64,000 nt of DNA from DASQFQ01 sp963722815 (GTDB lineage: Bacteria; Actinomycetota; Thermoleophilia; Solirubrobacterales; Solirubrobacteraceae), in contig CAVROM010000004.1 of NCBI GenBank assembly GCA_963722815.1, positions 1 to 64,000 of the forward strand, given 5' to 3'. How positions within the stretch are numbered: the stretch's first letter is position 1; each line of letters starts with the position of its first letter. Under the pieces are notes generated by a model, which was not told the origin of the DNA, made no database searches, and saw nothing but the letters and a program-made list of their open reading frames with translations. Below are positions 33,723 to 42,441 of the stretch, one piece after another. The position numbers and the translations under genes are program-made.

Positions 33723-34426
33723 TGCGGCGGTGGGTGTTGGCTGCCGTGCTGCTCGCGCTCGCCGTCCCGGCTCCGGCCGGGGCGGCGAGCGTGCAGCTGA
33801 TGGTGGTCGGGAAGACGCGGGTGCTGCGCGAGGCGGGGCCGGTGCGCCTGAAGGCGCGGTCGGTGCGCGTCGGCGGCCGGCGCTGTGCGGTCGGGCGGAC
33901 GCCGTTGTCGGTGCTGGCCGGGACGCGGCTCTCGCTGCGGCTGCGCGACTACGGCGCGTGCGGGCGGTTGGCTCGCGATGCCGGCTCGCTGTACGTGCGC
34001 GCGGTGGCGGGGGAGCGGGCGCGGGGCGCGAGGGGCTGGGTCTACAAGGTCGGGCGCCGCGCGGGGACGACCGGCGCGGCCGATCCGTCCGGGCCGTTCG
34101 GGCACGGGCGGTTGAAGCGCGACGCGCGGGTGCTGTGGTTCTGGTGCGCGCAGACGGGTGGCGAGGCGTGCCAGCGGACCTTGGAGGTGTCGTCGGCCGG
34201 GTCAGTCGGCGCGGGCGGGACGCTGGCGGTGACGGTGCGCGGCTACGACGACAACGGGAACGGCGTGCCGGTGGCGGGGGCGACCGTGCGGCTCGGGTCG
34301 GCGACGGCGGTGACGGACGGCGCCGGCGCGGCCCAGGTCGTCGCTCCGGGCGCGGGCGGCTATCGGCTGACGGCTGAGCGCGCCGGCATGGTGCGGTCGT
34401 GGCCGCGGAAGGTGACCGTGGCGTGA
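33722..34426 (+). CDS. secreted DUF4430-like protein, B12 operon protein 2
   Basis: A 234-residue exported protein (signal peptide WVLAAVLLALAVPAPAGA). The central part matches the DUF4430 pattern: ARGWVYKVGRRAGTT, then a hydrophobic ending RDARVLWFWCAQ, followed by an Ig-like domain (GGTLAVTVRGYDDNGNGVPV). Cysteines (RCAVG, ACGRL, WCAQ, ACQRT) are probably disulfide-bonded. It starts at an ATG overlapping the previous stop and ends in GTGA with the next gene. Probably a second cobalamin-contacting module. Confidence 0.72.
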   Translation: MRRWVLAAVLLALAVPAPAGAASVQLMVVGKTRVLREAGPVRLKARSVRVGGRRCAVGRTPLSVLAGTRLSLRLRDYGACGRLARDAGSLYVRAVAGERARGARGWVYKVGRRAGTTGAADPSGPFGHGRLKRDARVLWFWCAQTGGEACQRTLEVSSAGSVGAGGTLAVTVRGYDDNGNGVPVAGATVRLGSATAVTDGAGAAQVVAPGAGGYRLTAERAGMVRSWPRKVTVA

Positions 34427-35373
34427 GACGGCTGCTGCCGCTCCTTCTCCTCCTGGCCGTCGCCGGCTGCGGCCTCGGCTCGGGCGGCTCGTCGCCGTCC
34501 TCCTCGGGCGGCGGCAAGACCGAGCTCACGGTCTCGCGCGACTTCGGCGCCGACGAGATGGGGCACTCCGAGCGCAAGACGGTCCCCGGCGGCGAGACCG
34601 TGATGCGCCAGCTGCAGCGCAAGTTCACGGTCGAGACGCGCTACGGCGGAGGCTTCGTGCAGCAGATCGACGGGGTCGGCGGCGGCCGCCAGAACGGGCG
34701 CCCGGTCGACTGGTTCTTCTACGTCAACGGGATCGAGTCGGGCTCGGGCGCGGCGTCGCGCAAGCTCCTGCCGGGCGACCGCGTGTGGTGGGACCACCAC
34801 GACTGGGGCGAGGCGATGCGCATCCCGGCGGTCGTGGGCTCGTTCCCGCAGCCGTTCACGTCGGCCGCCCGCGGCAAGAAGATCCCGATCCGGATCGACT
34901 GCGCCGACGACGCGGTGAAGGACTGCCGCGAGGTCCGCAAGCGGGTGGAGGCCGCGGGCGCGTTGGTCGGCGGCACCGGGACGGTCGGCACTCGCGCCGG
35001 GCCGCAGGTGCTGCGGCTGCTGGTCGGGCGCTGGACCGAGGTCAAGGCCGACCCGACCGCCGCGCGGATCGAGCAGGGGCCCAAGGTCTCGGGCGTGTTC
35101 GCGCGGCCGAGCAAGGACGGCAAGACGATCGCGCTGCTCGACTCGCAGGGGCGGACGGTGCGGACGCTCGGCGCCGGCGCGGGCCTCGTGGCGGCGACGC
35201 AGTTCCTCGACCAGAAGCCGACGTGGGTGGTGACCGGCACCGACGCCGTGGGCGTCGCCTCGGCGGCGGCCGCGCTGGTGGAGTCGCGGCTGAAGGACCA
35301 CTTCGCGGTCGCGCTCCAGAAGGGCCAGGGCGTGCCGATCCCGGTGCCGGCCGACTCGACGGAGACGCCGTGA
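34423..35373 (+). CDS. DUF4430 lipoprotein, B12 operon protein 3
   Basis: About 316 residues. A lipobox (LLLLLAVAGC, Cys16) anchors it to the membrane. The best DUF4430 match of the three follows: TVSRDFGADEMGHSERKTVP, VMRQLQRKFTVETRYGGGFV, then VDWFFYVNGIESGSGAASRK and LLPGDRVWWDHHDW. The C-terminal half has the DCADDAVKDCREVRKR pair of Cys and a Rossmann-like stretch. The GTG at 34423 overlaps the previous stop (GTGA). As a lipid-anchored subunit it could hold substrate near the ECF transporter. Confidence 0.8.
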   Translation: MRRLLPLLLLLAVAGCGLGSGGSSPSSSGGGKTELTVSRDFGADEMGHSERKTVPGGETVMRQLQRKFTVETRYGGGFVQQIDGVGGGRQNGRPVDWFFYVNGIESGSGAASRKLLPGDRVWWDHHDWGEAMRIPAVVGSFPQPFTSAARGKKIPIRIDCADDAVKDCREVRKRVEAAGALVGGTGTVGTRAGPQVLRLLVGRWTEVKADPTAARIEQGPKVSGVFARPSKDGKTIALLDSQGRTVRTLGAGAGLVAATQFLDQKPTWVVTGTDAVGVASAAAALVESRLKDHFAVALQKGQGVPIPVPADSTETP

Positions 35374-36233
35374 CGTACCGGCGGCGCTCCTCGCCCCTCC
35401 ACGCGGCGCGGGCCGGGGTCGGCTCCCTGTACTGCGTGGTCCTCGCGGGCGTGGCGCTCTCGTTCGAGCACCCGCTGATCCTCGTGGCGCTGCTGCTCGC
35501 GGTGCTGTTGGCGGCGGCGGGCGCGCAGGTGCTCGGGCCGGTGGCGCGCTCGCTGTTGTGGGGGCTGCCGTTCGCGCTGGTGATCGCGGGGGTCAACGCA
35601 CTGGTGGTGCGGGACGGGCTGACGGTGATCGCGCGCTTCGGCGAGCTGCCGCCGCTGGGGCAGATCGACGTGACGCTCGAGGCGACCGTCTACGGCGGCG
35701 TGCTGGCGCTGCGCGCGCTGATCGTGATCGCGTGCTTCGCGCTGCACTCGGCGGCGGTCGACCCGGACGAGCTCCTGCGCGCGTTCCGGCGCCTGTCGTT
35801 CCGTTCCGCGCTGACCGCCGCGCTGGCCACCCGCATGGTGCCGGTCCTCGCCCGCGACGCCCGGCGCTTCCGCGACGCGCAGCGCTGCCGCCCCGGCCCG
35901 CCCGCCTCCCGGCTCGCGCTGGCGCGGGCGGTGACGTCGGGGGCGCTCGACCGCGCGGTCGACGTCGCCGCCACGCTCGAGGTGCGCGGCTACGGCGGGA
36001 GCGGCCGCCCGGCGCGCCGGGTGCGGCCGTGGTCGCGCCACGACCTCGCGTTCGCGGTCTCCGCCGCCTCGCTCGCGGCGCTCGGTGCCGCGGCCGCGCT
36101 GGGCGGGTGGAAGACGTTCGCGGCCTACCCGCGTCTCGTCGTCCCGGTCGGCGGAGCCGAGCTCGCTCTCGCCGCCGCGCTCTGCGTGATCGCTCTGCTC
36201 CCCTTCGCCGACCGCAGGGGGATCGGCCGATGA
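35370..36233 (+). CDS. ecfT: ECF transporter transmembrane subunit EcfT
   Basis: A 287-residue membrane subunit that couples ATP hydrolysis to S-component toppling. It has the N-terminal helices, the long amphipathic coupling region with VPVLARDARRFRDAQRCRP, and the second coupling motif DVAATLEVRGYGGSGRPARR (the family A/VRG signature). GTG at 35370 overlaps the preceding stop (GTGA); its own stop overlaps ecfA (ATGA). Confidence 0.88.
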   Translation: MTYRRRSSPLHAARAGVGSLYCVVLAGVALSFEHPLILVALLLAVLLAAAGAQVLGPVARSLLWGLPFALVIAGVNALVVRDGLTVIARFGELPPLGQIDVTLEATVYGGVLALRALIVIACFALHSAAVDPDELLRAFRRLSFRSALTAALATRMVPVLARDARRFRDAQRCRPGPPASRLALARAVTSGALDRAVDVAATLEVRGYGGSGRPARRVRPWSRHDLAFAVSAASLAALGAAAALGGWKTFAAYPRLVVPVGGAELALAAALCVIALLPFADRRGIGR

Positions 36234-37840
36234 CCGAGCTCGTCCTCGAGCAGGTCACCTATTCGTATCCCGGCGCGGGGCGGCCGGCGCTCGCCGACGT
36301 CTCGCTCCGGATCGAGCCGGGCGAGTTCGTCGTGCTCGCGGGCGGCTCCGGATCGGGCAAGTCGACGCTCCTGCGCGCGGCGGCCGGGCTCGTGCCGCAC
36401 TTCCACGGCGGCGAGTTCGCCGGCCGGCTGGTCGCGGGCGGCCTCGACTCGCGCGAGCACGGGCCGGCCGAGCTGTCCGCTGTCGCGGGCTCGCTGTTCC
36501 AGGACCCGGAGACGCAGGTCGTGATGGGCACCGTCCGCGCGGAGCTCGCGTTCCCGCTCGAGAACCGCGGCTGGGGCGCGGCTGCGGTCGCCCGCGGGGT
36601 GGAGGAGGCGGCGCTCGCGCTCGGCGTCGCGGGGCTGCTCGATCGCTCGACGCACGAGCTGTCGGGCGGCGAGCTCCAGCGGGTCGCGCTCGGCGCGGCG
36701 CTGGCGGGGCGGCCGCGGCTGCTGCTGCTCGACGAGCCGACCTCGCAGCTGGACCCCGTGGCCGGCGACGAGCTGCTCGGCGTGCTCCGCCGTGTGAACG
36801 AGGAGTGGGGGACCGCGGTCGTGCTCGCCGAGCACCGGCTCGAGCGCTGCCTGGCCGCCGCCGACCGCGTGATCGCGCTGGAGAACGGCGCGATCTCCAT
36901 CGACGCCGACCCCCGCGGCTTCCTCGAGCAGGCGCCGCCCGCGCTGCAGACCCCGGGCGCGCGCCTGTTCGCCGCCGCCGGGCTCACCCCGCCGCCGGTC
37001 GCGGTGAAGGACGCCCGCGCCGCGCTGCGCGCCCGCGGCCTGGGAGGGACCGCGGAAGGGTCGGTTCCGGTGGCCGCGCCGGAACGGGCCGCCCACGGAG
37101 GGGCTTCCCTCCGCGCGCGCCTCCGCCGCCGACCGATGGTCCCCGCCGCGCTCGCCTTCGACGGCGTCTGGCTCGAGATCCCGCGCGGGCCCACGGTGCT
37201 GCGGGGTGTGGACCTGTCGCTCGCTCCCGGGGAGCGGGTCGCGCTGATGGGCCGAAACGGGGCGGGGAAGTCGACGCTGCTGCGCCTTGCCGCCCGCCTC
37301 ACGCAGCCGAGCCGCGGCCGGATCGAGCGCGGCGGCCGCGTCTCACTGCTGCTCCAGAACCCCGGCGACTACCTGGTCGCCGAGCGGGTGGGGGAGGAGC
37401 TGCCCGCCGAAGCGCTCGAGGCTGCCGGCCTCGGCGGGCTCGCCGACCGCCACCCGCGCGACCTCTCCGGCGGCGAGCGCCAGCGGCTCGCGCTCGCGAT
37501 CGTCCTGCAGGGCGAGCCTCCCGCCGTGGTCTGCCTCGACGAGCCGACCCGCGGCATGGACCGAGGCCACAAGGACGCGCTCGGCGCGCACCTGCGCGAG
37601 CTCGCGGCGGCGGGGAGCGCGGTGCTCGTCGCCACCCACGATGCCGAGTTCGCGGCGCTGTGGGCCGAGCGGACCGTGCTGCTCGGCGACGGCGCCCCGG
37701 TCGCCGACGCCCCGACCGCCGAGGTGCTCGGCGGCGGCTGGTACTTCGCGACGCAGACCGCCCGCATCCTCGGCGGCTGCGCGCTGCTGCCGGAAGAGGG
37801 CGCGGCGTTGCTGCAAAGGGAGCCGGAGGTGGTCCGATGA
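36230..37840 (+). CDS. ecfA: ECF transporter double ATPase (EcfA-EcfA' fusion)
   Basis: A 536-residue protein with two ABC ATPase domains in one chain. Domain 1 (about 1-235): Walker A GGSGSGKST, signature LSGGELQR, Walker B LLLLDEPTSQLD, H-loop AEHRLERCL. Domain 2 (about 310-536): GRNGAGKST, LSGGERQR, VVCLDEPTRGMD, ATHDAEFAA. A linker of some 75 residues rich in Ala/Arg joins them. It powers the adjoining EcfT and S-component. Overlaps both neighbours by four bases. Confidence 0.93.
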   Translation: MTELVLEQVTYSYPGAGRPALADVSLRIEPGEFVVLAGGSGSGKSTLLRAAAGLVPHFHGGEFAGRLVAGGLDSREHGPAELSAVAGSLFQDPETQVVMGTVRAELAFPLENRGWGAAAVARGVEEAALALGVAGLLDRSTHELSGGELQRVALGAALAGRPRLLLLDEPTSQLDPVAGDELLGVLRRVNEEWGTAVVLAEHRLERCLAAADRVIALENGAISIDADPRGFLEQAPPALQTPGARLFAAAGLTPPPVAVKDARAALRARGLGGTAEGSVPVAAPERAAHGGASLRARLRRRPMVPAALAFDGVWLEIPRGPTVLRGVDLSLAPGERVALMGRNGAGKSTLLRLAARLTQPSRGRIERGGRVSLLLQNPGDYLVAERVGEELPAEALEAAGLGGLADRHPRDLSGGERQRLALAIVLQGEPPAVVCLDEPTRGMDRGHKDALGAHLRELAAAGSAVLVATHDAEFAALWAERTVLLGDGAPVADAPTAEVLGGGWYFATQTARILGGCALLPEEGAALLQREPEVVR

Positions 37841-39586
37841 GCTGGATCGCCGCCTCCCTGCTCGTGCTCGGCCTCGCTTTGGCCGCCGGCTTCGCCTGGT
37901 ACGAGCGGACGCACCCCACATCGCGGGTGCTCGCGCTGGTGGCGACGCTCGCCGCCCTCGCCGCACTCGGCCGGATCGCGTTCGCGCCGCTGCCGAACGT
38001 CAAGCCGACCACCGACATCGTGCTCCTCACCGGCTACTCGCTCGGGGGCGCTCCCGGGTTCGCGGTCGGCGCGGTCGCGGCGCTCGCCAGCAACGTGTTC
38101 TTCGGCCAGGGGCCGTGGACGCCGTGGCAGATGTGCGCGTGGGGCGCGATCGGGGTCGGCGGCGCGGTTCTGGCCAGGGTCGCCGGCCAACACCTCAGCC
38201 GGGTCTCGCTCGCCGTCGCCTGCGGGCTCGCCGGCGCGTTCTTCGGCGCGGTGATGAACCTGAGCATGTGGGTGACGTTCTCCGGCGACCACAGCCTCGC
38301 CAAGCTGGGCGCCTACTTCGTGACGTCGCTGCCGTTCGACCTGGCGCACGTCATCGGCAACGTCGCGTTCTGCCTCGTCTTCGGCCCCGCGCTCGTGCGC
38401 GCGCTCTCGCGCTACCGGCAGCGGTTCGAGGTCAGCTGGCGCCCGGCGCCCGCGCTCGCCGCCGCCGTCCTCGCGGCGGTGATCCTGGTGGGCGCGGCGC
38501 CCCCGCAAAGCGGAGGCGGCCACCCCGCTCGCCTGGCTCCAAAACGCCCAGAACAAGGACGGCGGCTTCGGCGCCGACACCGGTCAGGGCTCGTCCGGCC
38601 TGTACAGCGGCTGGGCCGGGCTCGGCCTCGCCGCCGCCGGCCGCAACCCGCGGGATCTGAAGCACGACCTCGTCGCCTACGTCCGCGCCCACCCGCGCGA
38701 CGTCAGCGACCTCGGCGAGATCGACCGCACGATCCTGCTGCTCCGCGCCGCGGGCCTGAAGCCGAGGCTGGGCAGCCGCGACCTCGTCAAGGCGGTGCTC
38801 GCCAAGCGCCGCCCCAACGGCTCGTTCGCCAACCGGGTGAACACGACCTCGTTCGCGATCTTCGCCCTCCGCGCCGCGGGCCGCGCCGACAGCGCCGTCA
38901 AGCAGGGCGCCCGCTGGATCGCGAGCCAGGCGAACCCCGACGGCGGCTTCAACTTCGCCGTCAAGGGCGCCGCCTCCGGGATCGACGACACCGGCGCCGC
39001 CCTGCAGGCGCTCGTCGCCGCCGGGCGCAAGCGCACGCCGACCGCCCGCCGCGCCGCGCGCTTCCTCGCCCGGCGCCAGAACCCCGACGGCGGCTACCCG
39101 CTCCAGCCCGGCGGCCCGTCGAACGCGCAGTCGACCGCCTGGGCGGTCCAGGCGCTCGTCGCCGTGGGCCGCAACCCCGACCGCCAGAAGCGCAACGGCG
39201 CGCGGTCACCGATCGCCTACCTGCGCTCGCTCACCACCCCGAGCGGCAAGGTGCGCTACTCCCGCACCAGCACCCAGACCCCGGTGTGGGTCACCGCCCA
39301 GGCGGTCGCCGCGCTCGCTCGCAAGCCGTTCCCGCTCGCCCCGGTGCCGCGGGCGCGGAAGGCGGCCTCCGCGCCCGCTCCCGCTCCCAAGCCCGCCCCC
39401 ACGCCCGCGCCGACGGCGCCGGCGCCCAAGCAGCGACCGGCCCCCAAGCCGCGCCAGCCGCGGGCCCCGTCCGCCGACTCGTTCGGGGTCGCGACTCCCG
39501 AGCTCGCATGGGATGACCCGACGCTCCAGAAAACCGCGCGGGCCGCGGGATGGCTCGCCGCCGCCCTGTTCGCCCCCGTCACCTGA
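37837..39586 (+). CDS. ECF S-component fused to extracellular alpha6/alpha6 toroid (one frameshift)
   Basis: Residues 1 to about 210 form a six-helix S-component (NVKPTTDIVLLTGYSLGGAP, SNVFFGQGPWTPWQMCAWG, FDLAHVIGNVAFCLVFGPAL), like predicted cobalamin (CbrT-type) S-units. A last helix (ALAAAVLAAVILVGAAP) follows. At a C5 run (38500-38504) the frame shifts; dropping one C gives RKAEAATPLAWLQNAQNKDG without a break. From there come prenyltransferase/squalene-cyclase-like repeats (NKDGGFGADTGQ, NPDGGFNFAVKG, NPDGGYPLQPGG), a Pro/Ala linker and a short C-terminal region ending 39586. No start codon precedes the toroid, so fusion is favoured. The toroid resembles the N-terminal domain of intrinsic factor. 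Confidence 0.72.
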
Positions 39587-39624
39587 CCACACCCGATCAC
39601 ACGTTCGGGTACGGTTCCCGACCC

Positions 39625-40716
39625 TTGCGGATCGGCGTCCCCACCGAGACTGCCCAGGGCGAGCGGCGCGTCGCGCTCGTCCCCGACATCGTGCGCAAGC
39701 TCACGCAGCAGGGCCACGAGGTCGTGATCGAGGCCGGCGCGGGCGAGAACGCCGGCCTGCCCGACGCCCTCTTCACCGAGGCCGGCGCCACCACCGGCGA
39801 CCCGTGGGCCGCCGAGGCGGTGCTGAAGGTGGTGTCGCCGAGCGAGACCGAGGCGCCGCGCCTCAACGAGGGGGCGATCGTCATCGGCTTCCTGGCGCCC
39901 CTGACCGACCCCGAGGGCATCGAGCGCCTCGCGCAGCGCCACGTCACCGCCTTCGCGATGGAGAAGATCCCGCGCATCTCGCGCGCCCAGTCGATGGACG
40001 CGCTCTCCAGTCAGGCGACCGTCTCCGGCTACCTCGCGGTTCTCAACGCCGCCGACACGCTCCCGCGCTTCTTCCCGATGCTGATGACCGCCGCGGGCAC
40101 GATCAGGCCCGCGCAGGTGCTCGTGCTCGGCGCCGGCGTCGCCGGCCTGCAGGCGATCGCCACCGCCCGCCGGCTCGGCGCCGTGGTCACCGCCTTCGAC
40201 GTCCGCGCGGCCGTCAAGGAGCAGGTCCAGTCGCTGGGCGCGAAGTTCTTCGAGGTCGAGGGCATGGCCGACGCCGCCGACGAGACCGGCTACGCCCGCG
40301 AGCTCACCCCGGAGGAGCAGGCGCAGCAACGCGAAGCGCTGCAGGTCCAGATCGCCCGCTCCGACGTCGTGATCACCACCGCGCTCGTCCCCGGCCGGCC
40401 CGCGCCGAAGCTGATCACCGCCGAGGCGGTCGCGAACATGAGCCACGGCTCGGTGATCGTCGACCTCGCCGCCGAGGCGGGCGGCAACTGCGAGGGCACG
40501 GTGCCCGGCGAGATCGCCACCACCGAGAACGGCGTCACGATCGACGGGCGCCTCAACCTCCCGAGCCGCATGGCCGAGCACGCCTCCCAGCTCTACGCCC
40601 GCAACGTGATGTCGCTGCTCGAGCTGATGACGGGCGAGGAGGCCAAGCTCGAGCTCGACTTCGAGGACGAGGTGCTCGCTGGCGCCTGCGTCACCCGCGA
40701 CGGAAAGGTCATCTGA
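39625..40716 (+). CDS. pntAA: NAD(P) transhydrogenase alpha subunit part 1 (PntAA)
   Basis: The NAD(H)-binding domain I of the proton-translocating transhydrogenase, about 363 residues. Landmarks: IGVPTETAQGERRVALVPDI, MEKIPRISRAQSMDALSSQA, the Rossmann loop VLVLGAGVAGLQAIATARRL and DVRAAVKEQVQSLGAKFFEV, and GSVIVDLAAEAGGNCEGT. The start is a TTG at 39625, preceded by TACGGT nine bases upstream. Followed two bases later by pntAB. Confidence 0.92.
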   Translation: MRIGVPTETAQGERRVALVPDIVRKLTQQGHEVVIEAGAGENAGLPDALFTEAGATTGDPWAAEAVLKVVSPSETEAPRLNEGAIVIGFLAPLTDPEGIERLAQRHVTAFAMEKIPRISRAQSMDALSSQATVSGYLAVLNAADTLPRFFPMLMTAAGTIRPAQVLVLGAGVAGLQAIATARRLGAVVTAFDVRAAVKEQVQSLGAKFFEVEGMADAADETGYARELTPEEQAQQREALQVQIARSDVVITTALVPGRPAPKLITAEAVANMSHGSVIVDLAAEAGGNCEGTVPGEIATTENGVTIDGRLNLPSRMAEHASQLYARNVMSLLELMTGEEAKLELDFEDEVLAGACVTRDGKVI

Positions 40717-40718
40717 AC

Positions 40719-41021
40719 ATGGACCTCCTGACCGAGCTCGCCATCCTCGTCCTCGCCGCCTTCGTGGGCTTCGAGGTCATCTCCAAGGTCCCGAACACGC
40801 TGCACACGCCGCTGATGAGCGGCACCAACGCGATCCACGGGATCGTCCTGCTCGGCGGCCTGCTGGTGATCGGCCCGGCCGACGGCGTGCTCGAGGACAT
40901 CCTCGTCGTGATCGCGATCGCGTTCGGCACGATCAACGTCGTCGGCGGCTTCCTCGTCACCGACCGCATGCTCGGGATGTTCAAGTCGAAGCCCGAGCCG
41001 CCGAAGAACGAGCCCCGCGGA

Positions 41022-41025
<4 letters not shown>
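40719..41025 (+). CDS. pntAB: NAD(P) transhydrogenase alpha subunit part 2 (PntAB)
   Basis: About 100 residues and three helices (LAILVLAAFVGFEVISKVPN, GIVLLGGLLVIGPADG, VIAIAFGTINVVGGFLVTDR) that form part of the proton channel. The frame does not stop but reads on into pntB. Removing one C from the CCCC run at about 41014-41017 would end it as EPAE at a TGA overlapping the pntB GTG (GTGA at 41022-41025), the usual arrangement. I treat the read-through as a sequence error; a genuine PntAB-PntB fusion cannot be excluded. Confidence 0.8.
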
Positions 41026-42398
<1,373 letters not shown>

Positions 42399-42428
42399 CC
42401 GCTCCCGGTGGCCCGCCGGATCGCGGTC

Positions 42429-42434
42429 TACCTT
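42429..42434 (+). promoter_or_regulatory. -10 box of leaderless nuclease gene
   Basis: TACCTT followed by seven bases and the ATG at 42442. Confidence 0.45.
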
Positions 42435-42441
42435 GCGAGCC

